A DNA stretch of 64,000 bases, taken from positions 26,855,981 to 26,919,980 of the forward strand of contig NC_083693.1 in the NCBI RefSeq assembly GCF_033118175.1. The letters run 5' to 3'. Below are positions 33,497 to 44,925 of this stretch, one piece after another; position 1 is the first letter of the stretch, and each line of letters opens with the position of its first letter. This DNA is from Dama dama (lineage: Eukaryota > Chordata > Mammalia > Artiodactyla > Cervidae). The notes below the pieces were generated by a model. It saw only the letters and a program-made list of their open reading frames with translations. It did not search any database and had not been told where the DNA came from. A program made the translations under genes and the position numbers.

Positions 33497-34179
33497 GACC
33501 ACAACAACAGCATGGTTTTATTTGCTGTGTTTTCCAACTAGCTTCCATAAACGTCCATCTGCTTCCTGGCTTTTTTTTTTTTTTTTTTTTTAATACTTTA
33601 TCTTCTAAGCTTTCTTCTCTCTGGACTTTTCTTTAAATGGATCATTTTACTGTTTACAGATTGTTTTCAATGTTCTCTAAGAATTTGGGGGAATGTTTCT
33701 CCCCTCTATAGCCCTCTGCTAAAGCCTCTAGCTTTAACTTTTTAGGAAGGAGTGGCCAGCAGCCTCCCTGGGGCAGGCAACTCAAAAGTATAGGAGTACC
33801 AGTGGCAATGTACTCTGAGGAATCTTAGAGTCCCCCAAGACTGAAGAAAAATGATGCTGAGGGTCTCACCCCGCTTAATGGAGTTCGAATGGCTCAAGGT
33901 GAAGTCTGGGAATTGTACTGTTTAGAGGTTCAGGATGATTTTAGTATTTCATATTGGCTGAAAACCATAGATCTAGATAATGGAGGCTGTCACTTCTGAT
34001 TTATAAAGAAGAAAATACTAATCAGCTGCAGTCAATCTATAGCTACACAGATTGAATTAATGGAAAGTTGCTATTCAGTCAAAAATTATTGATCAAGTAT
34101 TGTCCATGCATTTCAGTGATGTGGGTTACATCAATTAAGTTGGTGCTTCTGCCACCTGAGAGCTTTTTCAATTAATTTA
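33497..34179. other. Unassigned sequence with T22 tract
   Basis: A pure T tract of about 22 nt starts near 33571. No retrotransposon body next to it is recognised, and nothing coding is seen. Confidence 0.4.
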
Positions 34180-34600
34180 TTTTTTAAAAAAGCTTTTTAT
34201 TATATATTGTAGTATAGCCAATTAACAGTGTTGTGAGAGTTTCAGGTGGACAGCAAAGAGACTCAGACATACACGTACATGTATCCATCCTCCCCCAAAC
34301 TCCCCTCCTATCCGGGCTGCCACATAACATTGATCAGAGTTCCCTGTGCTAGACAGCAGGTCCTGGTTGGTTACCCATGTATTTACACAGATGGCATCAC
34401 CAAGTCAATGGACATGGGCTTGAGCAAACTCCAGGAGATAGTGAAGGACAGGGAAGTCCGGCCTGCTGCAGTCTACGGGGTCAAAAAGAGTCAGACATGA
34501 CTTAGAGACTGGACAGCAAAACACGTCCATCCGAAACTCCGTAATGACCCTTTCCCCACAGCCTTCTCCTCTGGCTACTATGCTTAAGAGTTCTTCTTGA
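34180..34600 (-). mobile_element. L1 3'UTR, antisense, split by a BovB tail
   Basis: The left part includes AGCCAATTAACAGTGTTGTG, TTTCAGGTGGACAGCAAAG and CCCCAAACTCCCCTCCTATC. The right part resumes at 34519 with CGTCCATCCGAAACTCCGTA. Removing 34391-34518 makes the L1 sequence continuous. Confidence 0.8.
34391..34518 (+). mobile_element. BovB 3'-end fragment nested in L1
   Basis: GATGGCATCACCAAGTCAAT, AAACTCCAGGAGATAGTGAA and AGTCAGACATGACTTAGAGA correspond to the BovB 3' end. It sits in the opposite orientation to the host L1. Confidence 0.85.
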
Positions 34601-34711
34601 GAGGGGGGGTTCGGAAAATAAGGAAATATAAGGGTGTAAGAAAGTGAGAACATGTGTATGTCCCTGTGAGTCATATGTGTGTAAGAGTGTACATATGTGA
34701 GGACGTGTATG

Positions 34712-34713
<2 letters not shown>

Positions 34714-34746
<33 letters not shown>

Positions 34747-34768
34747 ACAAGACAGTGTGTGTGTGAAG
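34714..34768. repeat. (GT)n microsatellite
   Basis: About 15 GT units, an interruption (GCACAAGACA), then a shorter GT run. The 132-141-codon minus-strand frames across it are artefacts of the repeat. Confidence 0.95.
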
Positions 34769-36607
34769 GGTTTTCTCAATAAAGAAAATATTATCACACT
34801 GTCCAGATAAAGGGAGTGCATTAAAACCACTCTCTATTTGAGATGTTTTCATGTACAGTGACTTGAGATTTTCATTCAACTGCCATAATTTTGTGACCAA
34901 GTTAGTAAAATAGAGAATCTTTTTTTAATATAATGAAGGTACTATGTGTGTATGATGGGTACAGAGAAAGAAAATATACAATAAAGCTCCTTTGTGACAA
35001 ATTGTATTCTCTAAAAGGGCACCCTATCTATTCTAAATAGATATTATAGAATAAAAGTCTGTTGTAATTAAATGAAGCCTTTGAAATGAAAGTTACATAA
35101 CATTCAAATGTGCTATGAAAGATTTCCACAGAAGTTAAAGGAAGGAGCAATATGAAAGAAGCTTGCATGAGGCGCTGCAGCCATGGGCATCGGCAAAGCA
35201 GGTTAAGAAGGTTTTAAGTCACGTGAAGAGCCACACGCACACAATTGGTGTGAGGAACAGAAATGAGCATCAGGGTCACACGCATAGTGAAGGAACACTG
35301 TGGAAACTAGAGTGAAACCCAGAAAATCTGGGTTGCCATTTGAACTTGGGTTCTAAAGCTTTTTGCCCCAGTTGACAGTGTTTGATGCCCTTGGCAATTA
35401 GAGAAATACAATCAGAGAAGAATCACAGGATCCTTTGTAATATTTTTAGGTTGTTTCTTTGTTTTCATCCTTAATTTTCATTTTTCTTTATAATTAATGT
35501 GTATGTTTTAGGTGAGGAAAGTGTGTTTACTTATTTATTTTACTAATATACCTCCTACAGCAAACAGCACCCCATGCATTTCCTGTATATTTTCTAGTAA
35601 AATAGCATAACATATCTTGCTGGAGTAGTTTATAGATTGGCATGAGTCTATAAACAATACAATTCACTTTATGTTTTTTAAGTATTTGGAATCTTACTAT
35701 CTGCAAGGCATTGGACTAGGACTAAAACACGAAACATGTAATAGATCCACGTCTTCAACAAAGGTCTGTTGGACATATATTCCAGCCTCCCTGTTTTATG
35801 TTATATACATGATTTAATTTGATCATTACAACAAACCAAGAAGGAAAGGACACTATTCATTATGTCCACATGAGGAAAAAAATGAGCCATTGTTTTTTCA
35901 GACTGTAAAACATCTGTGTTTCCAATTAGGTTAAATTTCGATAAGCACCTATGCTGTGCTAAATACATTATCCATGGTCCCTCAAATATGTACAATTTCC
36001 TATTAAGAGTATCACTTTCTTAATGAAGGAAACAAGGCTCGGATAGAATAAATAACTTCACAGTCAGAACAGCAATTAAAATCCAAGTCCGTCTGAGTCC
36101 AAATCCCATTCCTTTGTTTTTTCTCTCTAATTGACCATCTGCGAGTAGAAAGAGGGGATTGGGATTGAGAGAGAGAGAAAAAGAAGATAAAGAAGGTAAG
36201 ACACAAATTAAAAATTAGAAGCTATGTAATCACATTTATATTTCATACTTCCAAGAAATACCTCTGAATGTCTTTCTGAAATCACCAAAAGCTCTTATTT
36301 TGAGAGCCAACTTAAAGGCCATTTATAAGATATCTGGTTTCCAAAAGATGAAATTAAAAGTGAGTTAGAAAAGTGAGAAAATGATGCAAAAATCTTACAA
36401 ATAATAAAATAAGACTGTGGGTGGGTTTCCCTTCCTTTTATTTTATCTGGGTGTTCCATGATTAATTAGATATTAGTGAGGTTTTGAAACAAAAATAAAT
36501 TGTACTAAAAGAGGAGTATGTAAATCAGTCTTAATCCTTGACATTCATATTTTGGTTTTGACCAAGTAGAGCAAAGCCTTATTCACCAGACTTGAGATTT
36601 GGCAGTG
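34769..36607. other. Repeat-poor block with MIR remnants
   Basis: Unassigned apart from an antisense MIR at 35938-36115 and a likely second MIR trace at 35800-35895 (GATTTAATTTGATCATTACA, CACATGAGGAAAAAAATGAG). No coding exon is recognised. Confidence 0.4.
35938..36115 (-). mobile_element. MIR SINE, antisense
   Basis: TAAGCACCTATGCTGTGCTA, AATGAAGGAAACAAGGCTCG and CAAGTCCGTCTGAGTCCAAA occur in the order of the reverse MIR consensus. Confidence 0.65.
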
Positions 36608-36838
36608 GTTGTTGTTATTGTTCAGTTGTTGTCCTTTAGTGCTCAACCCTTTTGGGACCCCCATGGACTGTGGCCTGCCTGGGTCCTTGTTCATAGTATG
36701 TCCCAGGCCAGAATGCTGGAGTGGGTTGCCATTTCCTTCTCCAGGGGATCTTCCCGGCCCAAGGATCTAACCTGAGTCTCCTGCCAATGCAGATGCCAAA
36801 GATGCCATTGGCTCTTTACCATTAAGCCACCAGGGAAG
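36608..36838 (-). mobile_element. Bov-tA-type SINE
   Basis: Antisense body (diverged at CAGTTGTTGTCCTTTAGTGC) and a full head GCCACCAGGGAAGCTC. Confidence 0.9.
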
Positions 36839-36973
36839 CTCTATTTGGGAGTGGAGAGAACCCTAATCCTTCAACAAAATCCTCTTTCAGAATGTAATTG
36901 TGCACTATCAGTGTATATCCTAAGGAAACATTTATCTTGTTATTTACATATGGTAAATGGCAGGAAAGAGAGG

Positions 36974-36974
<1 letters not shown>

Positions 36975-37014
<40 letters not shown>
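36975..37014. repeat. (CA)n microsatellite
   Basis: About 19 uninterrupted CA units. It generates spurious open frames on both strands. Confidence 0.97.
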
Positions 37015-37015
<1 letters not shown>

Positions 37016-37175
37016 AAAAGGAAAAGGAGAGCTACAATACGTTTTTTGTTGTAAGGCAATTCCCCAAAATAGTTTTGCAAATGACTTGGGCAACAGCAGC
37101 ATTATTTTGGGAAGTACACATCCTCCCAAGGGGGTTGCTTTGTAGAGGATAAATGTTTATTATAGAAAGGCTCTG

Positions 37176-37396
37176 CTGTTCTGTGCTCAATTGCTTGGTC
37201 ATATCCAGCTCTTTGCAACTCCATGGACTGTAGCACCCCTGGCTCCTCTATCTATGGGATTTACTAGGCAAGAATACTGGAGTGGGTTGCCATTTCCTTT
37301 TCCTGGTATTCTCCCAACCCAGGGATCAAACCCACGTGTCTTATGTCTCCTGCATTGACAGGCAGGTTCTCTACCAATAGCGCCATCTGGGAAACC
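37176..37396 (-). mobile_element. Bov-tA-type SINE
   Basis: Antisense copy from TGTGCTCAATTGCTTGGTCA to GCGCCATCTGGGAAACCC. GAAAGGC occurs on both sides as a probable short target duplication. Confidence 0.9.
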
Positions 37397-37870
37397 CTCT
37401 GGAAAGGCAGATAAACATTAAAAAAAGAGTTCACATAGGGTCAAGCCCTTGGATAATTAAAGTCACCCTACATATAAAACTCAAGTGATAATATATACTT
37501 TCAAGTAACGCATAGCTGTCAAATGTACTATGTTAATCACCACTGACCCTAAAAAAATGAAGAAAACATGAATTTGTCCCTCAAGGAGTTTATAATTCCT
37601 TTCAGAGACATGTAATCCTTAAATATAATTAACAGGGGGCAAGTGTTATAATAAAGTTACAAAGAATTTTAGGCAAGAAAAAAAATACATGGGGATACTT
37701 GTAAATTATACAATTAGGATAAATTTCATGAGATGACATCTTTTTATATGGGCTTTGAAGGAAAAGAGAATTTCAGTGAGTAAAAATGGAGTGAAACCAG
37801 TCAAGACTTAAGCTTTTCTGTAGTTACTCATTCATTAATCATAATATTACTGAGAATGTTCTATGTGTCA
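37397..37870. other. Possible antisense L2 remnant
   Basis: TTGTCCCTCAAGGAGTTTAT at about 37575 and TTCATTAATCATAATATTAC before 37860 resemble antisense L2 in two overlapping pieces. The identity is weak. Confidence 0.35.
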
Positions 37871-38408
37871 AGGAATGTGTTAATGCCCAAAAGGCATTCG
37901 CATTCAGAAGGACAAAAGAAATATAATGGTGAAGAAGCATGCAGAAATTTAGAGGAAGAAACTGGTTGAGAAATTGATAAGACAAAAAGAGTGGTTAGCT
38001 GACAAAATAAGATGGGGAAACAGAAGAGATGGAAACAGAATCTTGTTTCTAGAGTGCATGGTTTTATTGTAAACTCTATAGAAGTAACCATTTTTATTAT
38101 TATAATCAATAGTCTCAAATGGTGTGCTGAAATATTTTGAGGAATGTGTTAATGCCCAAAAGGCATTCGCATTCAGAAGGACAAAAGAAATATAATGGTG
38201 AAGAAGCATGCAGAAATTTAGAGGAAGAAACTGGTTGAGAAATTGATAAGACAAAAAGAGTGGTTAGCTGACAAAATAAGATGGGGAAACAGAAGAGATG
38301 GAAACAGAATCTTGTTTCTAGAGTGCATGGTTTTATTGTAAACTCTATAGAAGTAACCATTTTTATTATTATAATCAATAGTCTCAAATGGTGTGCTGAA
38401 ATATTTTG
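37871..38408. repeat. Perfect 269-bp tandem duplication
   Basis: Unit 1 (37871-38139) and unit 2 (38140-38408) are identical at every position I compared. Each begins AGGAATGTGTTAATGCCC and ends GCTGAAATATTTTG. The dinucleotide AG is shared at the junction and at the right edge. The unit contains no recognised gene and belongs to unassigned, possibly L2-derived DNA. Confidence 0.97.
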
Positions 38409-39461
38409 AGCAATAGCAAGGTTTTCTAAGGAAGGAAGTGACATCCTCAGTAGTCTTCTCAGGAGGGAAGAATTGCTATTATGCACCACAGAACACGGTG
38501 ATAATGGGGTTCCTCCAACACAAATCCCACAAGTCTCTCTATAAAAAATAATCTTTCTGTGTTTGCTTCAGGGCAATCTTAACCCGTTTAGGTCTAAAGT
38601 AAAACATGGAAGCACAAGCCAGCAAATTTGGTTATAAAGAAACTTGCTGTAGGTGGATGCTTTTCTTAAAACTATTAAATGTGTCTGATGTCCCAAAGAA
38701 AATTGTCTTTGGACTTGATCTATGGGGTTTTAAATTGTTTATTTTGGGTTGGTTGCTACAGTGATCATCACAAGTCATTTCTCTTTGAAAGCTCTAAGAT
38801 CCCAAACAGCCAATCTCTCTTTGCTACTATCATCTTAAACATTTACATTTGGCCAACAGGACATGCTTCACATTTATACAATGCTTATAGTTTGGCCAAC
38901 AAAACATGCTTCACAATCTGTACAATAAGCCACTGTGATTAAACATAACTCAGACTCTCTCCTCTGCCTTGCTGTAGAAACACATTGACCATCAATGTCT
39001 GTGTATTTAGATAGCTATGTTTGATATATGTAGGCTAGAATAATATTAGGTGAGATAATCCTACCTATCCTAAGAATGTTAGACTGTTTATCTTCATTTC
39101 CTACCTCCTGGTCTCCCTTTAAATATGTCTGGGGGTGATGGGCTGCTTACTGAGACTTAAAAAGGAGACAACTGTCCAGTCTGTGTTCATGGCACTGGGG
39201 GTACAGATTTCATCCAAGCCAATTCAATTAGAACTTAACACTCTGTTAAATCGAGTCTCCCCTCTAACCTCACAAAGTAGTTTCCATACACTCCCTTTCA
39301 CCATAAGAAAAAATGTCTACAATGAATGTCCAAGTTTACTGAACAATAAAGCTTCACCAGAAGTCAAAAACACGTATCTGATTTTCTTCGGCAGTCTCCT
39401 TTTTATGTGATTTCTTTGTTCTCCAAACTCAACGTTTCCTAGATAGTTTTGTAATATGAGG
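38409..39461. other. Repeat-poor sequence with a small local duplication
   Basis: A segment of about 36 nt containing TTTGGCCAACA and ACATGCTTCACA occurs at 38849-38884 and, diverged, at 38892-38928. No exon or repeat family is recognised. Confidence 0.45.
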
Positions 39462-39666
39462 TGCTTTCCTGATGGCTAAGATGATAAGAATCCACCTGCA
39501 ATATAGGATACCTGGGTTCAATCTCTGGATCAGGACGATCCCCTGGAGAAGGGTATGGAAACCCACTCCAGTATTTTTGCCTGGAGAATTCCACGAACAG
39601 AGGGGTCTGGTGGGCTATATCCATGGGGTCACAAAGACTCGGACAAGACTGAGCAAATAACACTAA
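39462..39666 (+). mobile_element. Bov-tA-type SINE
   Basis: A diverged head (GGTGCTTTCCTGATGGCTAAG) and a body ending GACTGAGCAAATAACAC. Confidence 0.92.
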
Positions 39667-39942
39667 CTAACAATAATCAATTGAAAACAGACTCTGGCTT
39701 GTGTATCTGAGGAAGAGGATGGCCAGGGCAACGTTCCCAGTGCAAAGATGTGAGTTCCCTGTGCACCTACAAAAGTGAGCCTAGACCTCTTTCAATTAAA
39801 AGAAGCAACAGAAATATTCAAAAGGCAGGCTACCGGACAAAGAGAAGACAAGGAGTCAATGACTCAAAAGCCAAGGTTAGCCCTTCTCCCTTTGAAATGG
39901 AACGAGACCCAGTGGTTCTCCACCCCCTACTCCCGCACCAAG

Positions 39943-40490
39943 TCCTCCACCTGTCTTTTGTCTATGGAAAAACTTTAGCAAAGAATAAGTTTAATTAGAA
40001 AAGTGAGAAAATCAGAAGCAAAGAAAAATAGTCAAACAGGAACAAACAATAATAATTTAGTCAGTAAGCAAAGGCAAGGGCATTTAGTTCCTGCTCAAGG
40101 GCTACAGATAATATTCTGAGCCACGTGCTGTGAGCTGTCATGTAGATACTGAAACCCCCACCAGGTGGAAGATGTTAACCACGGGATGACCAGGCTGTAG
40201 CCGTGACATAAGCTGCCATGATTCCGAGAATCGGCCTCAAGGAAAGGGGAACAAACTGACTCTGGAACTGAAGATTAACTGCAATTTAAACAATCAAGAT
40301 GACACTGGGCATCTCATGAGTACTCACTGCGTGAGGAATTTCAAGATGGCCGTCAGAGATGACTGCTATTTCTGCGTGTAGCCCCTGCCTCTGTCTCTAC
40401 AAGCTCCGACTACCTGGCTGTCCGTGCAGGGGTGGGGGTGTCAGTCACCCTTTGGACAGGAGTCCGCCCTCCCCCTCGACACCTTCACAC
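39943..40490 (+). mobile_element. ERV-type LTR (copy 2), 3'-truncated
   Basis: Same family and orientation as 18538-19152. Shared blocks include TATGGAAAAACTTTAGC, AGATAATATTCTGAGCCA, CACCAGGTGGAAGATG and GGAACAAACTGACTCTGG. The copy lacks the AATAAA-containing end, so it stops short of the 3' part of copy 1. Confidence 0.6.
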
Positions 40491-40544
40491 ACTGCTCTGT
40501 GCCCCCCGCAGTGGTATAATCTATGCATAGCCATCAGAGAGTTC

Positions 40545-40893
40545 TTTTTTAGCCAGGGAATCACATTACGTCACACCCCTGCTCAAAATGTTCCAATGAC
40601 TTCTCTCTAAATTTTGAATGAAGTTGAAAATCCTTAAGAGAGACTACAAGATCCTACATGATCTGGCCTGACTTACTGCCTAGACCTCAGCCCTCTACAC
40701 TCCCCACTCACCCATTCTGCTAACCCCTCACCCTTATTGTGCCTGCATCACAGTCAGCTCTCACTTGCCCCTAGGATTTTATACTGGCTGTTACCTGTTC
40801 CCAGAATGTGTCCACCCAGGAGATTTAAAGTACTAGATACTTCACATAGATTTCAGTTTAAATGCTACCTCCTAGGCAATCCTACCTAAAATA
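40545..40893 (+). mobile_element. L2 LINE 3' region
   Basis: CACCCCTGCTCAAAATGTTC, TACAAGATCCTACATGATCT, TATACTGGCTGTTACCTGTT and TGCTACCTCCTAGGCAATCC follow the L2 3' consensus order. It is an ancient fragment, interrupted on the right by BovB. Confidence 0.75.
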
Positions 40894-40894
40894 G

Positions 40895-41117
40895 CTCAGT
40901 TCAGTTCAGTTTTGTCGCTCAGTCATGTCCAACTCTTTGTGATCCCATAGACTGCAGCATTCCAGGATTCCCTGTCCATCACCAACTCCCGGAGCGTACT
41001 CAAATTCATGTCCATTGAGTTGGTGATGCCATCCAACCGTCTCATCTTCTGTCATCCCCTTCTCCTCCCACCTTCAATCTTTCCCAGCATCAGGGTCTTT
41101 TCAAATGAGTCAGTTAC
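40895..41117 (-). mobile_element. BovB 3'-end fragment
   Basis: The antisense BovB 3' end carries the TTCAGTTCAGTT terminal repeat, the CATCACCAACTCCCGGAGCG block and the truncation point after AAATGAGTCAGTT. Confidence 0.92.
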
Positions 41118-41217
41118 TCAACCCTCTACAAATTGACCCAACTACATCCAACTGCACCTTCCCCCTCCCCCCCTTTTTATCACTCAATCACAAGTATGCT
41201 TGCTTGTTTCATACTTG

Positions 41218-41410
41218 TGAAAGTATTAGTTGTTCAGTTGTGAATGATTGTTTGTGACCACATGGACTGTGGTCCACCAGGCTTGCCTGGGATTTCCCAG
41301 GCAAGAACACTGGAGTAGGTAGCCATTCCCTTCTGCAGGGAATCTTTCCAACCCAGAGATCAAACCTGGGTCTCTTGCACTGTAGGCAGATTCTTTATAG
41401 TCTGAGCCAC
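41218..41410 (-). mobile_element. Bov-tA-type SINE
   Basis: The antisense body (GTGACCACATGGACTGTGG) and an eroded head (TTCTTTATAGTCTGAGCCAC) are present. Confidence 0.88.
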
Positions 41411-42196
41411 TTTATGCTTGTAGCTTTCAATAGAAAATAACTTCTATATGAGGTCAGGATTTTATTTCATTTGCAATTGTTTCTTCAAATTTTTTACTAC
41501 TGCTTGGTACAAATAGGTATTGAATACATATTCATTAAATCAAAACACAATTTTCCAGTAGAAGATAGTTGCCAACCTTTCAGCCACACAGCATGATGAC
41601 TACTTTCTAACTATTCAAAATTAGTTTCAAGAGACTTTCTATTTCTATACATCATCTTATAAATTCAATGCTTATTGTGCATAGTTTCCTATTTAGTTTT
41701 TTTTAAATCTTTTTTAATGAGTACAAATGAAATGAGCAGCCATGGCCCTTCTTGGTCTGTATAGCAATCACTCCCTTGAGTGTTGGATTGGAAAATGAGA
41801 TCCAAAGGCAATTTTTCTTAAAATAAAGCCCCTAGAAATGGTTTAAAAATACACTGAAGGTTAGACTCATATGTTCTTTGAGTGATAGAGTAGATGTTTC
41901 TTAGAGAAAGTTTCAACCCTGTGCAGGAATCCTGTATCTTAATTAGGGATCAGGGCACTTGTGCAAAGGTTTAAGTATAAGCTAACTTAAATAAGATCCA
42001 GAATTTAATTAAATCCCCGTGAGTGTACTGCAATCAATCTTACTAAATATGAAAGCTAATGAGTAACTTTGTTAAATCTTATAAAACTCCAAATGAAAAG
42101 AAAAATTTTTTAAGTGCCCATATAGGTAAACCCTTGAGCGAATACTTCCAACTTGGGTATTTCCTCCAAAAATGTGAGACTAATGATATCTTCCCA
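41411..42196. other. Unassigned AT-rich sequence
   Basis: No repeat family or exon is recognised. Confidence 0.4.
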
Positions 42197-42208
42197 CACT
42201 TAACCATG

Positions 42209-42413
42209 TTGCTGTTTAGTCACTAAGTTGTGTCTGGCTCTTGTGAACCCATGGACTGTAGCCCACCAGGCTCCTCTGTCCATGGGATTTCCCTGGTAAG
42301 AATACTGGAGTGGATTGCCATTTTCTTCTCCAGGTTACTTACCCAACCCAGGGATCAAACCCAAGTCTCCTGCATTGCAGGGGGATTCTTTACTGACTGA
42401 GTCACCAGGCAAG
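42209..42413 (-). mobile_element. Bov-tA-type SINE with target-site duplication
   Basis: Complete antisense copy. CACTTAACCATG at 42197-42208 and CACTTAACAATG at 42414-42425 flank it. Confidence 0.93.
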
Positions 42414-42750
42414 CACTTAACAATGATGAAGATTAAATAAGAAAACATAATTGAAGGGGCTTTGCCAAGTATTGCCAAGAAGTCAGAGTGGTTCTGTTAA
42501 CTCTGGGAAGGCCCTGAACTCAATAAATCAGATGGTCTATCCAGATCAGTTGTATCCCTTTCCTTCAGCTTAAGCAGAGGGCAGGTATGTACCACAGAAC
42601 AAACACAGATCCGGGAAGCAGAGCATTGCCTCCTCAGCCTCCATTTTAGTATTAACTCGCTGTGTGCCCTCACATCTTTCATATTATTTCTCTAGCCTTG
42701 ATTTTATTATCTATAAAAAAAGAAGCTTAAAGGCATCATGTATTGTGTCT

Positions 42751-42961
42751 GCCTTGGCCTTCCCAGCTGGCTGAGTGGTAAAGAATCCATCTGTCAATGC
42801 AGGCAACACAGATTCAATCCCTGAGTCAGGAAGATCTCCTGGAGAAGAAAGTGGCAACACACTCCAGTATTCTTGCCAGGGAAATCCCATGGACAGAGGA
42901 GCCTGGTGGGCTGCAGTCCATAGGTCACAAGAGTCGGACACAATTTAGTGACTAAATAACA
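42751..42961 (+). mobile_element. Bov-tA-type SINE with target-site duplication
   Basis: A head (GGCCTTCCCAGCTGGCTGAG) and full body. ATTGTGTCT at 42742-42750 and ATTGTGCCT at 42962-42970 flank it. Confidence 0.92.
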
Positions 42962-42970
42962 ATTGTGCCT

Positions 42971-44125
42971 AATGGCTTTAAATGTTACCTTCTTCTGTGT
43001 TCCTTGGTAACACTTGGTATGATGCTGCTAACCTGTGAAAACTTGAATAGATGCTGTGCCCATTCCTTGTATTTGCTACTGGGACAAGAATTGAAGAAAA
43101 GGCCCCTTCAGTTTATTGTCCTGGTAGCAAAAACAGGTCCCTTTGAGTTGTTGTCCTGGTAACAAATACAAGGAATTTGTATGTTCCCTTTAGGATAAAG
43201 GACATCCTAATGGACTAAGAAATCTGTCTCAAACTTGGCACCCCAATAAGAGCAGACCTATGGTTTTAGTATTAAGCTATGTTAGACCAGGAGAGGTACA
43301 CCGTGGCTTGAAAAGTTAGCTCACTGGACACATCACTTTACCCCCAAGAGAAAGAAACTAGAGAGCAAAGGCAGAACAATAAAATTAACAATAAAATTAT
43401 ATGATATTATAGTCTCATAATACTGTACTTATCCAACTTTTGAACAGCTTCAACAAACCTTTTGCTTTATGAAGTAGATGCCTCTTTCTCTCTCACTCTT
43501 TTTTTTTCTTTGTGTTCCCTGTAACTCATTTCACTTGTTCAAAAATAAGTTTTTAGTTCATCTGAAAGTGTAAAAAACACTTCAAATAATCAATTTTATG
43601 TCAAGTTTTTAGAGAAATTTTCTCAGATTTTAGAACAGTTATCAGTAATAACAATATGTACAATCTGTATTCATCCCAAACACCTTTTTTCTGTCTCTCT
43701 CTCTCTCCAAACCAAATAAAATGTACCAACCTAGGAAAGCAGTGTTAATGTTTTCAATGTCTCTCTACATTACCATTTTTTGACACAACCATAGTTCTCA
43801 TCTGTTGCAGCTATTTCTTCCTGACATTAACACAGAACTAAAAAATATGTTTTACTTAAGGAAGGCAAAATGGAAAGTGAGCTTTTTTCTAACAATTAAG
43901 TTCAGTTCTTCCCTCCATGTGACAGAATTCTGCCTTGTGGTGAGTCCTATAGAGACCAGCCATATGGAGATTGCTTGACTTAATTGTATAGGTTTTATAA
44001 CAAAATCTTTATTTTTAGTTTATTGAAACTGATACATTTTACTTAATAATTGTCCTGTCTTAACACTGACCAAGATTTACTTTTCTCTACCACAAATTCA
44101 GACAGGTTCTTTTGAACACACTAAG
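42971..44125. other. Unassigned sequence with local repeats
   Basis: At 43061-43172 there is a 14-nt inverted repeat (ATTCCTTGTATTTG and its complement). It encloses a roughly 31-nt direct repeat with TTGTCCTGGTA. The rest is AT-rich and unassigned. Confidence 0.4.
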
Positions 44126-44126
44126 A

Positions 44127-44738
44127 CTTTATTCTGGGGGGCTCCCAAATCACTGTGGATGGTGATTGCAGCCATGAAATTAAAAGATGCTTACTCCTTG
44201 GAAGAAAAGTTATGACCAACCTAGACAGCATATTAAAAAGGAGAGACATTACTCTGCCAACAAAGGTCCATTTAGTAAAGGGTATGGTTTTTCCAGTACC
44301 CATGTATGAATGTGAGAGTTGGACTATAAAGATGGGAGCACCAAAGAATTTATGCTTTTGAATTGTGGTGTTGGAGAAAACTTTTGAGAGTCCCTTGGAC
44401 TGCAAGGAGATCCAACCAGTCCATCCTAAAGGACATCAGTCCTGAATATTCATTGGAACGACTGATGCTGAAGCTGAAACTCCAAAACTTTGGCCACCTG
44501 ATGCGAAGAGCTGACTCATTTGAAAAGACCCTGATGCTGGGAAGGATTTGGGGCAGGAGGAGAAGGGGACAACAGAGGATGAGATGGCTGGATGGCATCA
44601 CCGACTCGATGGACATGAGTTTGAGCAAACTCCGGGAGTTGGTGATGGACAGGGAGGTCTGGCGTGCCGCAGTCCATGTGGTCACAAAGAGTCAGACATG
44701 ACTGAGCGACTGACCTGAACTGGACTGAAGCAAAGAGA
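44127..44738 (+). pseudogene. 5'-truncated BovB: C-terminal domain relic
   Basis: Begins at GACTTTATTCTGGGGGGCTC and ends in the GAACTGGACTGA terminal repeat. The C-terminal domain reads in two frames, 44155-44361 and 44363-44701, with a frameshift near 44350. RT and endonuclease parts are absent. Confidence 0.92.
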
Positions 44739-44770
44739 ATTGATTTCTGAGAGCAATCAAGACCCAAATT

Positions 44771-44925
44771 AAAAAAATAAATAAATAAAAGGAGAAAGAG
44801 TTGGAGGATGAGAAGAAGGAGAGGAAGAGGAGAAAATGATGAGGTATAAAATTTGGAAAGGAAGGATGGAAGGAAAGGAGAAAGAAGAAAAGGGAGAAAG
44901 AGAAAGAAGGAGAGAAAAAGCTATC
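44771..44925. repeat. GA-rich low-complexity tract
   Basis: Nearly pure purine on the plus strand, following a short AAAT-repeat. It adjoins the 3' end of the preceding BovB. Confidence 0.9.

Noticed and set aside
34405..34900. 132-141-codon minus-strand frames
   Set aside because: They run through a GT microsatellite plus a BovB/L1 tail, giving His-Thr repeats. No conserved domain is seen.
36975..37014. CRISPR-like or other functional short-repeat array
   Set aside because: Simple dinucleotide microsatellite. No spacer-repeat pattern occurs anywhere in the window.
18538..40490. LTR pair as the ends of one provirus
   Set aside because: The interval is filled with unrelated SINEs, L1 tails, MLT1 and Tigger, with no gag, pol or env relic, and the two copies are diverged.
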